Origin: Barnesiella viscericola DSM 18177
GTDB taxonomy: Bacteria > Bacteroidota > Bacteroidia > Bacteroidales > Barnesiellaceae
Direction: 5' to 3'
DNA length: 64,000 nt
Assembly: GCF_000512915.1 (NCBI RefSeq)
Contig: NZ_CP007034.1
Location: forward strand, 186,001-250,000
Of the stretch, positions 27,341 through 35,727 are shown in pieces. The notes below the pieces were generated by a model, which did no database searches, was not told the DNA's origin, and was given only the letters and a program-made list of their open reading frames with translations. The translations under genes and the position numbers were made by a program. The stretch's first letter is position 1, and every line of letters starts with the position of its first letter.

Positions 27341-29695
27341 CTATCGCTTGATACCTTTTACCACCGTAGCCTCATGTTCTCGCACTACACGCACGAAATA
27401 GGTTCCCGTAGCCCAGGCCGAGGCGTCGATGACCGCTTGTCGTTCGGTCTTATCCAGCTCCCGGCGATACATGGTCCGGCCACTTTCGTCCGATACGATG
27501 ACGGTCTGTGCTCCCTCGGGAAATTCTACCGTCACCTCCTGGTCAAATACAGTCGGATAGAGCGTTACTTGTGGAGCAACCACCTGTTCTACGGCACTGA
27601 CACCATTTACACTTTGAGTAACCTTGATGTCATAGGTCGAGATGCTGTCGTTCAGGGTAAGTGTTGCCACCCGTTCTTCGATACCGTCGGGCAGACGGTC
27701 ATACGAAATCAGTAGCGTATCAAGAGTGAGACCATTCGGTTTGCCTACGACCCGACACCAGTCGGCATCGCTCTGGACAGGAGTTTCATAACCATATATC
27801 GAGAAGAAAGGATACTCGACCGTACCAGCCTCTTTCCCCACTACCAGTGGTTCACGGTCGGTCGGGATAGGCGACATGACCGAGTGTATGATCGAAGGCA
27901 TGATCATGTAGGAGGTGTGGTTGGCCCCTGCCGGGAAATAGGTACTTACGTCAATCCACTCCTTGTCTTTATACATGTAGGCCGTGTTCCCGTGGTCGCG
28001 GAACCGAGCCATGGCAAAGGAGACATCGACACTGTCGTTCTTCTCGGGGATACCGTCGACTACGATAAAGAATTCGTCATCGATGACCTTGGGGTTAAAT
28101 TCAAATGCCGTACCAATCATCGTATTGCCCGATGGGGTATCCAGCTCGAATACTCGCCACCAGGTTGAGTCGAGTTTCTTGCCCGGCAATCCGTTTTCGC
28201 TGGTATAGAGATGTACTCCCACATCGGCAATCTGGTCGAGCAGATCTACGGCCGAAGCGGTGACGAAATAGACATAGGCTCCAAATACCAGGATAGGACG
28301 CGAGGGTTTGGAGAACTTTTCGGCATAGGCGGTGATACCCATGCTGTTGGTGCCGGGGAAAGTTCCGTAGCCTTCCAAATCGAACGTAGTCGCCTGGTCT
28401 CCAGGCTCGAAGTTGGTAATCAATCCGCTGTATTCTACCGATACATCTACTGCATCGTCCGATTCGCCATGTTCGTTAGCTACATGCAAACCCACGGAAT
28501 GCTGGTGGAGGAAGTTGTAGGCTACAACCGGATTCTCCTCGGTCGAGGTTACCTGGGTATAAGGCTCGGGGCTCACTCCGTCGAAGGTCCATTCCCACGA
28601 AGTGGGGTAACCCGTCGAGTTGTCTTGGTACTGTACCCCGACCAACGGAGCCACCATGGGCAGACGAGTCTCGCTGAATCGGAATGTGGCCGGGGGCAAT
28701 ATGTGGGCTGTTGGAGCGGTGCCGGTTACCTTGACAAAAGCGGTGCGGGTCTTCGTGTCGCTACCCTCGGCATTGCTGACGGTCAGGGTTACATCGTAGA
28801 GCCCGTCACGGGTGTAGTATACCCGGGGATTCTGCTCGGTCGAGGTCGCCGGCGTTCCGCCGGGGAAAGACCATTGCCAGGCCGTGGGATTCCCGGTCGA
28901 CATATCGGCAAAGGCAATCTCTTCGCCCGTATTTACCGCTACTTGTTCGATGGTTGATACACCGGTCAATTTCAATCCGTCGATGGCAAAGTCTCCAAAA
29001 TAACCTCCCGAATTAAAGAAGTCGTCTTTACCCGAGGTATAGGTGAACCGTATCTGTACCTGTTGCCCGGCATACTTTTCGAGCGATACCGAAAATTCGT
29101 GCCAGCGCCAAGGCTTCTCTCCGTTTTCATCGGCACTGTTCCACAGCAATTCCGATGTGGCAAAAGCATCGGTCGATACCGCGATGTGCAGTCGGCAGAA
29201 ATCGTCCATGTTCTGGCTGAATCCAACATATCCTTTTAGCATGGCATTGGCCGGTACATCGAGTTGGGGACTGGTAGCCGTGGCTATGCCTCGTTCGGCA
29301 TATGAATATGGGCCTTCGATATATAAGGATTGTACATCGTCTGAGTCGTAGGTAGAGAATGCTCTCTCCGGTGTTTTCGAGTTAACATACTGCATCAGCT
29401 GCCAGGATATGCCTTCGGCGTTGACTAACGTCCAGCCCTCTGTTCCGTCATCAAAGTCTTCTTCCCACATGGTCACCTCACTGCCTGCACTTTGGCAGCT
29501 GAAATCGGCCGTGATGCCGGCAGCTGTCGAGCGGAACAGGTGAGGGGCCGATTGTTTGCCGGCAAATGAGATGCGTGGCGCTTCGGTCGGGGCAGTCCGT
29601 TTGTGTACGCGCTCTTGTACCAGTTGCTGAGCTCCTGTCGGGAGTGCAGCACAAAGCGCCATAGTCAGGATTAGGTTTACAAATACATTTTTCAT
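27341..29695 (-). CDS. Secreted PKD-domain protein with type IX sorting tail
   Basis: The 784-residue exported protein starts with a signal peptide (MKNVFVNLILTMALCAAL, cleavage near TGAQ). A choice-of-anchor J domain begins at WEEDFDDGTEGW (about 80-235), then two PKD domains (e.g. WQWSFPGGTPATS near 275 and WEWTFDGVSPEP near 365), a region with no recognised domain, an Ig-like segment, and a C-terminal Por secretion tail (GTYFVRVVREHEATVVKGIKR-type). The tail implies export by the type IX secretion system and anchoring to the cell surface; no catalytic domain is evident. It follows a related but interrupted gene after 18 bases. Confidence 0.85.
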   Translation of the reverse strand: MKNVFVNLILTMALCAALPTGAQQLVQERVHKRTAPTEAPRISFAGKQSAPHLFRSTAAGITADFSCQSAGSEVTMWEEDFDDGTEGWTLVNAEGISWQLMQYVNSKTPERAFSTYDSDDVQSLYIEGPYSYAERGIATATSPQLDVPANAMLKGYVGFSQNMDDFCRLHIAVSTDAFATSELLWNSADENGEKPWRWHEFSVSLEKYAGQQVQIRFTYTSGKDDFFNSGGYFGDFAIDGLKLTGVSTIEQVAVNTGEEIAFADMSTGNPTAWQWSFPGGTPATSTEQNPRVYYTRDGLYDVTLTVSNAEGSDTKTRTAFVKVTGTAPTAHILPPATFRFSETRLPMVAPLVGVQYQDNSTGYPTSWEWTFDGVSPEPYTQVTSTEENPVVAYNFLHQHSVGLHVANEHGESDDAVDVSVEYSGLITNFEPGDQATTFDLEGYGTFPGTNSMGITAYAEKFSKPSRPILVFGAYVYFVTASAVDLLDQIADVGVHLYTSENGLPGKKLDSTWWRVFELDTPSGNTMIGTAFEFNPKVIDDEFFIVVDGIPEKNDSVDVSFAMARFRDHGNTAYMYKDKEWIDVSTYFPAGANHTSYMIMPSIIHSVMSPIPTDREPLVVGKEAGTVEYPFFSIYGYETPVQSDADWCRVVGKPNGLTLDTLLISYDRLPDGIEERVATLTLNDSISTYDIKVTQSVNGVSAVEQVVAPQVTLYPTVFDQEVTVEFPEGAQTVIVSDESGRTMYRRELDKTERQAVIDASAWATGTYFVRVVREHEATVVKGIKR

Positions 29696-29713
29696 ACAAT
29701 CTCTCCGTTAAAG

Positions 29714-31333
29714 TTATTTGATAAATTTGATCTGTTCCGATTTTTCGCCTTCGGCAGTCCAGCGGGCAATGTAAAGGCCCGTCGGGAGTTGCGACACGTC
29801 GAGTGTTCCACCCTCTACCTGGCAAGAGATTACCGTTGCTCCACGCACGTCAACGACGTCGAGATGACCGGTCGATTTCAAGACAAGCGATTGAGATTCT
29901 CGTTGGTAATAGATACCTGCGGTTTGCAACGTCTCGTCGATAGCCGAAGCAACATTGCTCTTGATTGAGCAATAGCTGAGGTAGAGTCCCCATGGATCTG
30001 GCGAAGTGATGTGGAAGCCGAGATACCAGTCGCCTTCTTCGGGGACATCAAAGTCAACTGAGTAAAGTTCAGGCAGGGTCGACCTGATTTCGGGATAAGA
30101 GGCGATAACTTGTTGGCTTTCGCCCGGTACGACATCTTTGCTCAGTGTAATCTCCATCGATTCGGGATAACGATATGAATAGGCACTGGCTCGGAAATCA
30201 AGCGTATGAGAGCCCTTCCCGGCTTTGAAGGGTGGGGTAAACAGCCAGTCATCGGCTGCCGAGTAGGCGGTGTATTCCATATCATCATCGTCATCGTTAT
30301 AGACCCAGCTCTTGCCGTCGTTGTTGCCGTCGACAATGGTCCACAGGGCAGTTTCGTCGGCCGTAGCCATTTCGGTTTCATAGGGCAAGGCCAATGCTCC
30401 TCCGAATACCAACGCATTCGAGGTGGCCGGCTCGCTCTCGGTATCGCCCAACAAGGCCGTTACCTCATAGCTGTACAGAGCCAGGGCAAGATCGTCGGTA
30501 TCGATATAGGTCGTGTCGGTCAACTGTTCGGTCAGCAGTTCATTCCCGGGGTTGCGCACGATGCGATAGATAATCGACTCCCGGTCAATGTAGCCTCCAT
30601 TTGCTCCACCGGCAGGTGTTCTGAACGAGAGGTGAGGCGTTCCATCAACATTACTCAGCGTCAGCTCGGTTACAGGCATGGGGATATCGACACCGATCCA
30701 TGCCGATTCGGTGGTTGTGGCTTCACCGGCATTCTCGTCTACATATCCCACTACTTTGTAAAGATAGCTTCCCGGTGCGGGGACAGTCTCGTCGACAAAC
30801 TGTTGGGCTGTTCCCATTTCGGGTTCGAGTTGCGTATCGATGAGCGTCTCGTTGCGATACAGCTCCATTTTTGTCAGATGTGACAACGGAGTCCCAGCGG
30901 CCGAAAGTGAAGGATTGGTCCACTGGATAGTAGCCGACAATGCTCCATTTTCACCGGGTGTAACGGTCAAATCGGATACTGCTGCCGGGACTTCGACGGT
31001 TTCGTCAATAGCCAGGTCGTCGACAAAGATGGCATAATAACTGGTGGATCCCAAGCAGTGGAATCCTATATAATACCCGCCCGATTCGGTGACGGTGAAG
31101 AGAACCTCTTTTTCTTCCATCAAGGCCGACTCGATGGTTTCATGGAACAGCTGTCGCGATTGCGATTCGGCCGTAGCCTGGCTTCCTATTGTGACATATA
31201 GATCTTTATAGTCGGAAGATGATGCGCGTTCGAGACCAGTCTTGAAAACCAGCTTGTAGTTCTTGCCCGCTTGCAGGCTCAGTTGAGGGGTGATAAGCCA
31301 CTCGTCGGCATCATATCCACCATAAAATTGCAT
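29714..31333 (-). CDS. 3' segment of the split type IX cargo gene
   Basis: 539 codons starting at an internal ATG (MQFYGGYDADEWL) that lies inside an anchor J domain, so this is not a natural start and has no signal peptide. It holds the rest of that domain, two Fn3-like domains (AAVSDLTVTPGENG onward), a third anchor J domain (IVDGNNDGKSWVYND) and a Por secretion tail (GLYIARWTAEGEKSEQIKFIK-type). It is followed after 18 bases by the intact PKD cargo gene. A functional product would need readthrough of the upstream TGA. Confidence 0.6.
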   Translation of the reverse strand: MQFYGGYDADEWLITPQLSLQAGKNYKLVFKTGLERASSSDYKDLYVTIGSQATAESQSRQLFHETIESALMEEKEVLFTVTESGGYYIGFHCLGSTSYYAIFVDDLAIDETVEVPAAVSDLTVTPGENGALSATIQWTNPSLSAAGTPLSHLTKMELYRNETLIDTQLEPEMGTAQQFVDETVPAPGSYLYKVVGYVDENAGEATTTESAWIGVDIPMPVTELTLSNVDGTPHLSFRTPAGGANGGYIDRESIIYRIVRNPGNELLTEQLTDTTYIDTDDLALALYSYEVTALLGDTESEPATSNALVFGGALALPYETEMATADETALWTIVDGNNDGKSWVYNDDDDDMEYTAYSAADDWLFTPPFKAGKGSHTLDFRASAYSYRYPESMEITLSKDVVPGESQQVIASYPEIRSTLPELYSVDFDVPEEGDWYLGFHITSPDPWGLYLSYCSIKSNVASAIDETLQTAGIYYQRESQSLVLKSTGHLDVVDVRGATVISCQVEGGTLDVSQLPTGLYIARWTAEGEKSEQIKFIK

Positions 31334-31357
31334 GAGTTGTTTCGAACTATAATAGCG

Positions 31358-32572
31358 TCAACTCTTACTATCGTTATTCCCGTCGATGATGGTAAACAGG
31401 TCGAGAGCCGACTCGGTATCGAAACTCTCGCTGTATGGCAACTCTTTCATGCCTCCGGCAACGACTCGGTTCGAGGTGACCGGGGCGCTCGATTTCCCAT
31501 CGAAGGTCGCTGTGACCGTATAGGTATAACTGCCCAGTTCGGGTACTACGTCCACATAGGGCAAGGGCCCAGAAAAATCTTCGGTCAATACGCCACCCGG
31601 TGTGCGGCTTATCTGGTATGTGAGAGCCGCCGGATCGATATATCCTCCATTTTTCCCGGCAGTGGGCGGAGTGAACGAGAGCGTTACTGTCTCGTTTTCG
31701 GCGGTGGCGGTCAGTTGGGTTACCGCTTCGGGGGTATCGTACCCTATCCACGGCGAGGAAACCGAAATGGCATTACCTTGGGCATCGCCAAAACTGTTGT
31801 AGGCCACAACCTCGTAGTCATAACTTCCGGCTCGCTCGATAGTTTGGTCGGTCCATTCGGTAGCTTGACCTATGGTGGCTTCTTCGATAGTCGTTATCAG
31901 GTCGCCGTCGCGGTATATTTTCGCTCCCGACAAGAGGGTAAGCGGGTTCCCATACTGGTCGGTCGATGGCCAGGTCCACGACAGATGAGCCGACAGCTCT
32001 CCGGCTTCTCCGGCCTCGACCGTCAGGTCTGAAACCTGAGCCGGATAGATAGGAGCCTCTTCGACAACTATCTTTTGCAGATAGAGGTCACCATTAAAAG
32101 AGTCACTGTAACAGTGAAGACCGATGTAGTAGGTTCCACTTTCGTCGGGTGAGAAGGTGCCCGATTTTTCAACGAAGAATTGGCTTTTGAAAGATTCGTC
32201 CGAAAACAATCGGGTTGTCAATCCGTCGACGGTAGCTTCGCGACCTATCTTCAATTCGATTTTTTGGCAATCATAAAAAAAGGAAGATTCATGTTTCACA
32301 TAGGCCGATACGTTGTAGGTTTTACCGGCATCGAGCGTGACGGCAGGGGCAATGATCCAGTCGTCGGCATCACTTGATTCCTGTTCATACCAAGCGCCGT
32401 CTTCGCTGTAAACCCAAGTGTTTGGGCTCACTGCTTGGTTGTTGTCGATAACAGTCCATTGAGTGGAAAATGTTTCGGCATCTACAATTTCAAATGTACA
32501 CGGTGGAACATTCTGTGCCCGGGTTGGCAACAAGCAACCCAGTAAAAGGAATACAGATGTAAGTTTTTTCAT
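31358..32572 (-). CDS. 5' segment of the split type IX cargo gene
   Basis: 404 codons before the premature TGA. Signal peptide MKKLTSVFLLLGCLLP with cleavage near TRAQ, then an anchor J (jelly-roll) domain at about 25-190, two fibronectin-III-like domains (starting near YPAQVSDLTVEAGE and near PEAVTQLTA), and the first strand of a second anchor J domain, which is cut by the stop. If translated as is, the product would be exported to the periplasm but would lack the sorting tail needed for surface delivery. A TATCTTTG box at 32798-32805 on this strand could drive it. Confidence 0.6.
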   Translation of the reverse strand: MKKLTSVFLLLGCLLPTRAQNVPPCTFEIVDAETFSTQWTVIDNNQAVSPNTWVYSEDGAWYEQESSDADDWIIAPAVTLDAGKTYNVSAYVKHESSFFYDCQKIELKIGREATVDGLTTRLFSDESFKSQFFVEKSGTFSPDESGTYYIGLHCYSDSFNGDLYLQKIVVEEAPIYPAQVSDLTVEAGEAGELSAHLSWTWPSTDQYGNPLTLLSGAKIYRDGDLITTIEEATIGQATEWTDQTIERAGSYDYEVVAYNSFGDAQGNAISVSSPWIGYDTPEAVTQLTATAENETVTLSFTPPTAGKNGGYIDPAALTYQISRTPGGVLTEDFSGPLPYVDVVPELGSYTYTVTATFDGKSSAPVTSNRVVAGGMKELPYSESFDTESALDLFTIIDGNNDSKS

Positions 32573-33011
32573 AACTATTCTATAATATGATGAATATACT
32601 CGTCAAGTCAATACAGATTGTCTGTATTGTTTTTATATCATCTTCCGCATGTTGCGTGACCTTGTATATTTCGGAGGGAGAATGTTGCTTCAGCGGCGAG
32701 AATATTGGGGTTCACAGCTTCGGTTGCATGTTTCTGACTACTATAAATACCAATTGTGTTTTTTACCTTTTTGGGGTATGATGGTCTGTCGTCTCTACAA
32801 AGATATATAAAATTTACAATTTGAAAATATTTTTATTGAAAAAAGTAGAAATATTATTTGGGTTTGGTTCTTTTGTGAAAATATGATATGGCTCTAATCG
32901 GGATTATGACATTTTGTAGAGTTGTTCCTGTTAAATCCTTCTCACCAGGGAAAAACCTTGGAACTGACCCTCTCTTTTTATTATCTTTGTCTTTACAAAA
33001 AGACGAGATGC
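32573..33011. other. Divergent AT-rich intergenic region
   Basis: 439 bases between the cargo operon (minus) and the ATP-grasp-like gene (plus). It holds a minus-strand TATCTTTG (32798-32805) and a full plus-strand promoter (32958-32989). An ORF at 32587-32781 has no recognisable features and is probably not a gene. Confidence 0.6.
32958..32989 (+). promoter_or_regulatory. Promoter TTG-N21-TATCTTTG
   Basis: TTG at 32958-32960 and TATCTTTG at 32982-32989 with a 21-base spacer, ending 22 bases before the GTG start at 33012. Its position argues against the in-frame upstream TTG at 32922 as a start. Confidence 0.7.
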
Positions 33012-34196
33012 GTGAACCTCTATCTGTTTAATCCTGAGAATGATTTGGCCATAGCCTTTGGCGGCGTGAACTATACTCCGCCTCCGGCCGCCCAACTTAT
33101 TGGTCGCGAGTTATCGCTACTCCCGCTGTGGTATGCCGATGAAGGCACACCGACTGTTATCGCTCCGCCCGACGCGGTCCCCGACGATTTTCGCCGGTCG
33201 CTGGAACCTTTGGGGGTATCGGTCTCGACCGTGACCTGGCCACAACTGGCCGAGTGTCGGGTTGATCAGGTAAACGTGTGGGGGTGGAATCACGATCTGT
33301 CCAGGCGATTGAGCCAGGCGGGTGTAGATGCCAGCCTGCTACCGACTCCCGCTCAGTGTGACCGGATTCGGGAGCTTTCTCACCGACGGTTGGCCACCGA
33401 GGTGGGGCAATATCTCTCCGAGCATATCGACTATCCCTTTCCCGAGTTGCCGGTCGAACTGCACACGCCCGACGAGGTTAGAGTCTTTACCGAACAGCCC
33501 GAACGCCGGGTGCTCAAAGCTCCCTGGTCGGGTAGTGGTCGGGGGCTTTATTGGAATCTCTACGGCTATGACCGTTCGCTGGCCCAATGGAGCAACGGGG
33601 TGTTGCAAAAACAGGGAGCTCTCATGGGCGAACCGTTTTACGACAAGGTGAGCGACTGGGCCATGGAGTTTCACAGCGATGGCCAAAGAGTGACATTTGC
33701 AGGATATTCATCGTTCCTTACCGACGGACATGGGGCTTACAAGAGCAATCGGCTGGCCCCCGACGACTCTTTGAAGCGGGAGTTGTGCGCAGTTGTAGGA
33801 GACGAGTTTATGGAGAAGGTGAAAATATCGCTCATCGACTTCTTTACTTCCCGCATAGCTCCTTGTTATCGGGGATGTTTCGGCGTCGACATGATGCTCT
33901 ATCGAGCCTCCGACGGGACTGTTCGTCTGCACCCCTTTGTCGAGGTAAACCTTCGCATGAATATGGGTATGGTAGCCCGTCGCATCGCCGACCGTTTTGT
34001 GGCCGAGGGGTGCGAAGGGGTCTATCGGGTAGACTATTCCCCCCGAGCCGGCGAACTTTATCGCGACCATCTCGAGCGTCAGCACGAGAATCCGGCAGTT
34101 ATTCGTCAAGGGAAATTGGTGAAGGGCTATTTCGCACTTACCCCGGTGTGGACACATAGCCGTTATCGGGCGAGTATCGAAGTATTCCCGTCGTAA
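33012..34196 (+). CDS. Conserved hypothetical protein with ATP-grasp-like features
   Basis: A 394-residue soluble protein starting at GTG (VNLYLFNPENDLAIAFGG). I do not recognise a named family. A central VLKAPWSGSGRGLYW (about residue 166) looks like the ATP-grasp lysine strand plus glycine loop. A late HPFVEVNLRMNMG (about 309) looks like the Glu-x-Asn metal-binding strand of that fold, and MEFHSDGQRVTFAG between them fits the middle domain. If so, it would ligate a carboxylate to an amine or thiol using ATP; the substrate cannot be inferred. The next gene, tspO, starts 65 bases downstream. Confidence 0.6.
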   Translation: MNLYLFNPENDLAIAFGGVNYTPPPAAQLIGRELSLLPLWYADEGTPTVIAPPDAVPDDFRRSLEPLGVSVSTVTWPQLAECRVDQVNVWGWNHDLSRRLSQAGVDASLLPTPAQCDRIRELSHRRLATEVGQYLSEHIDYPFPELPVELHTPDEVRVFTEQPERRVLKAPWSGSGRGLYWNLYGYDRSLAQWSNGVLQKQGALMGEPFYDKVSDWAMEFHSDGQRVTFAGYSSFLTDGHGAYKSNRLAPDDSLKRELCAVVGDEFMEKVKISLIDFFTSRIAPCYRGCFGVDMMLYRASDGTVRLHPFVEVNLRMNMGMVARRIADRFVAEGCEGVYRVDYSPRAGELYRDHLERQHENPAVIRQGKLVKGYFALTPVWTHSRYRASIEVFPS

Positions 34197-34261
34197 CGAT
34201 TGCAAAACTTTATGCCTGCCGGATTGTTAAGAAGGGGAGAACCCTTAAAGAACTTGACAAG

Positions 34262-34720
34262 ATGAAAGGTATCGTTTATTATCTTCTGCCCATTCTCCTT
34301 TGTCTGGGAGTGGGTTTTGCAGGCAGTCTGTTTCAAGCCCGGTCGATGATCGAGTGGTATCCGTTGCTCGACAAGTCTATCCTCACACCTCCCGGCATCG
34401 CATTCCCCATTGCATGGAGCGTGATTTACATCTGCATGGGTATCTCGTTGGGACGCCTGATTCATCACAGCCGCGACCGCATGCTCTTTTGGATTTGGGG
34501 CATTCAACTGGTACTCAATTTCCTGTGGAGTCTCTTCTTTTTTACCTTCCGATACCCGTTATTGGGATTGGTCGATGTGTTGGTACTTGATGTGCTGGTT
34601 TTTGTTTACATAACAAGCGCCTACCGGCGGGATAAAGCGGCCGCCTGGCTATTCGTTCCCTATTTTTTGTGGCTTCTGTTTGCAACCTATCTCAACGGTT
34701 ATATATATTTGTATAACTAA
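34262..34720 (+). CDS. tspO: TspO/MBR family membrane protein
   Basis: A 152-residue protein with five predicted membrane helices and the family motifs TPPGIAFPIAWSVIYICMG in helix 2 and WSLFFFTFRYPLLGLVD in helices 3-4. TspO proteins bind tetrapyrroles and sterol-like ligands; their role in anaerobes is unclear. It is 12 bases from the downstream GNAT gene, so the two probably share a transcript. The length is close to other bacterial TspOs (about 155-160). Confidence 0.92.
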   Translation: MKGIVYYLLPILLCLGVGFAGSLFQARSMIEWYPLLDKSILTPPGIAFPIAWSVIYICMGISLGRLIHHSRDRMLFWIWGIQLVLNFLWSLFFFTFRYPLLGLVDVLVLDVLVFVYITSAYRRDKAAAWLFVPYFLWLLFATYLNGYIYLYN

Positions 34721-34732
34721 AAACGGTTTGTT

Positions 34733-34996
34733 ATGGAAATTACACACGATGCGGCCAGATGCCTTTTTCAAACGGAGGTCAACGGTACGAGAGCTTACGT
34801 CTCTTATGTGATAAACAATGGGTGTCTCGATATCGAGCACACCATCGTTCCCCCGGAGATAGGCGGTCGGGGAATTGCCGCCGCTCTGGTGAAAGCTACC
34901 TACGACTATGCCTTGTCGCAGAACCTGTCGCCCCGGGCTTCGTGCGAATATGCGGCAGTCTGGCTGAAACGGAACCCTTCGTACAAGCGCGATTGA
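34733..34996 (+). CDS. Small GNAT-like acetyltransferase (YjdJ type)
   Basis: The 87-residue protein keeps only the core of the GNAT fold: a central strand IEHTIVPPEIGGRGIAAALV containing the acetyl-CoA pyrophosphate loop (IGGRGIA), a following helix, and CEYAAVWLKRNP near the end. This minimal form matches the Gcn5-related YjdJ-type family (about 90 residues), whose substrate is unknown. It lies 12 bases after tspO in the same direction. Confidence 0.85.
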   Translation: MEITHDAARCLFQTEVNGTRAYVSYVINNGCLDIEHTIVPPEIGGRGIAAALVKATYDYALSQNLSPRASCEYAAVWLKRNPSYKRD

Positions 34997-35035
34997 CTCG
35001 ATTTTGGCTCTGTTTCCTACCGGGAAAATAAAATT

Positions 35036-35058
35036 GAGCGGCGTAGCTATTGCCGCTC
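35036..35058. terminator. Hairpin after the tspO-GNAT unit
   Basis: GAGCGGC / GCCGCTC stem with a 9-base loop, followed on the plus strand by TTCATTT. It is a modest terminator candidate between the GNAT and YhcH genes. Confidence 0.45.
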
Positions 35059-35155
35059 GATTCATTTATGCTTACATTTGACCGAGAGTTTTTCGGTGCT
35101 CATCTTCTGTTGAGTGTCGGGAACTTTAAAGCCCAATCTAAACGGAACACCAATT

Positions 35156-35605
35156 ATGATTGTTACCAACTTGCAGCATACCGCCCGCATCGAGTCGCTT
35201 CACCCGCGCTTCAAAGAGTTGTTCGACTATGTAAGGAGTCACGACATCTTGCACATGCCTTGCGGACGCATTGAAATCGATGGCGACGCCCTTTTCATCA
35301 GCAACGACAATCCCGAATGCCTCCCGGCCGAGAAGCAGGTTTTAGAGGTACACCGCAAATATATCGACGTGCAGATTCTCTTGGAGGGCCGTGAGACCAT
35401 GGGGTGGAAGGCTCTCGACGATCTTACCGACGAAGTGAAGCCTTATGATCCGCAACGCGACTGCGCTTTTTATGCCGACCGTCCCACCTCGTGGCTTCAT
35501 CTGGTGCCCGGCCAGTTGGCTGTCTTCTTCCCCGAAGATGCTCACGCTCCGATAATCGGTGAGGGAAAGATTCGCAAGATGATAGGGAAAGTACGAATCG
35601 ACTGA
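35156..35605 (+). CDS. YhcH/YjgK/YiaL family protein
   Basis: A 149-residue cupin-like protein of the DUF386 family. Relatives are linked to sugar acid or sialic acid catabolism (YhcH), possibly as an anomerase or isomerase. Conserved pieces are EVHRKYIDVQILLEG with the metal-site His/Asp pattern, and AVFFPEDAHAPII near the C terminus. ATG 35156 (MIVTNLQHTARIES) is chosen over an in-frame upstream start at 35114 because it matches the family N terminus. No sugar-catabolism neighbours are present, so the substrate is open. Confidence 0.88.
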   Translation: MIVTNLQHTARIESLHPRFKELFDYVRSHDILHMPCGRIEIDGDALFISNDNPECLPAEKQVLEVHRKYIDVQILLEGRETMGWKALDDLTDEVKPYDPQRDCAFYADRPTSWLHLVPGQLAVFFPEDAHAPIIGEGKIRKMIGKVRID

Positions 35606-35659
35606 TGTCACATCAGTTGTTTTGCAACGTGGAATATCCCATATAAGTAAGATTTTTAC

Positions 35660-35705
35660 ATACAGGAATCCCCCATGAGAAAATACTCATGGGGGATTCC
35701 TGTAT
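35660..35705. terminator. Exceptionally long perfect hairpin between convergent genes
   Basis: A 20-bp perfect inverted repeat (35660-35679 and 35686-35705) with the 6-base loop AAAATA, between the YhcH gene (plus) and the lipoprotein gene (minus). A bidirectional terminator is the simplest role, although the flanking T-runs are weak: ATCAATTACTTTC on plus and GTAAAAATC on minus. Confidence 0.6.
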
Positions 35706-35727
35706 CAATTACTTTCGAGAAAAACGA

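Larger units (their letters stand above)
29714..32572 (-). pseudogene. Type IX cargo gene split by an in-frame TGA
   Basis: Two open segments, 31358-32572 and 29714-31333, share one frame and are separated only by TGA (31358-31360) and eight sense codons. The first carries the signal peptide and the second the sorting tail, so neither is complete alone. Joined, they give about 950 residues with the repeated order anchor J, Fn3, Fn3, anchor J, Fn3, Fn3, anchor J, tail. The stop falls where the parallel repeat has Trp (DGNNDSKS-stop against DGNNDGKSW), so TGG to TGA is the simplest change. A sequencing error or readthrough is not excluded. Confidence 0.75.

Noticed and set aside
31358-31360. 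TGA read as tryptophan by a variant genetic code
   Set aside because: TGA terminates several intact genes in the window (DUF3267, YhcH, holA), so a global reassignment does not fit.
32587-32781. 64-codon ORF upstream of the ATP-grasp-like gene
   Set aside because: Lies in an AT-rich divergent promoter region and has no features of a real protein beyond chance hydrophobic stretches.
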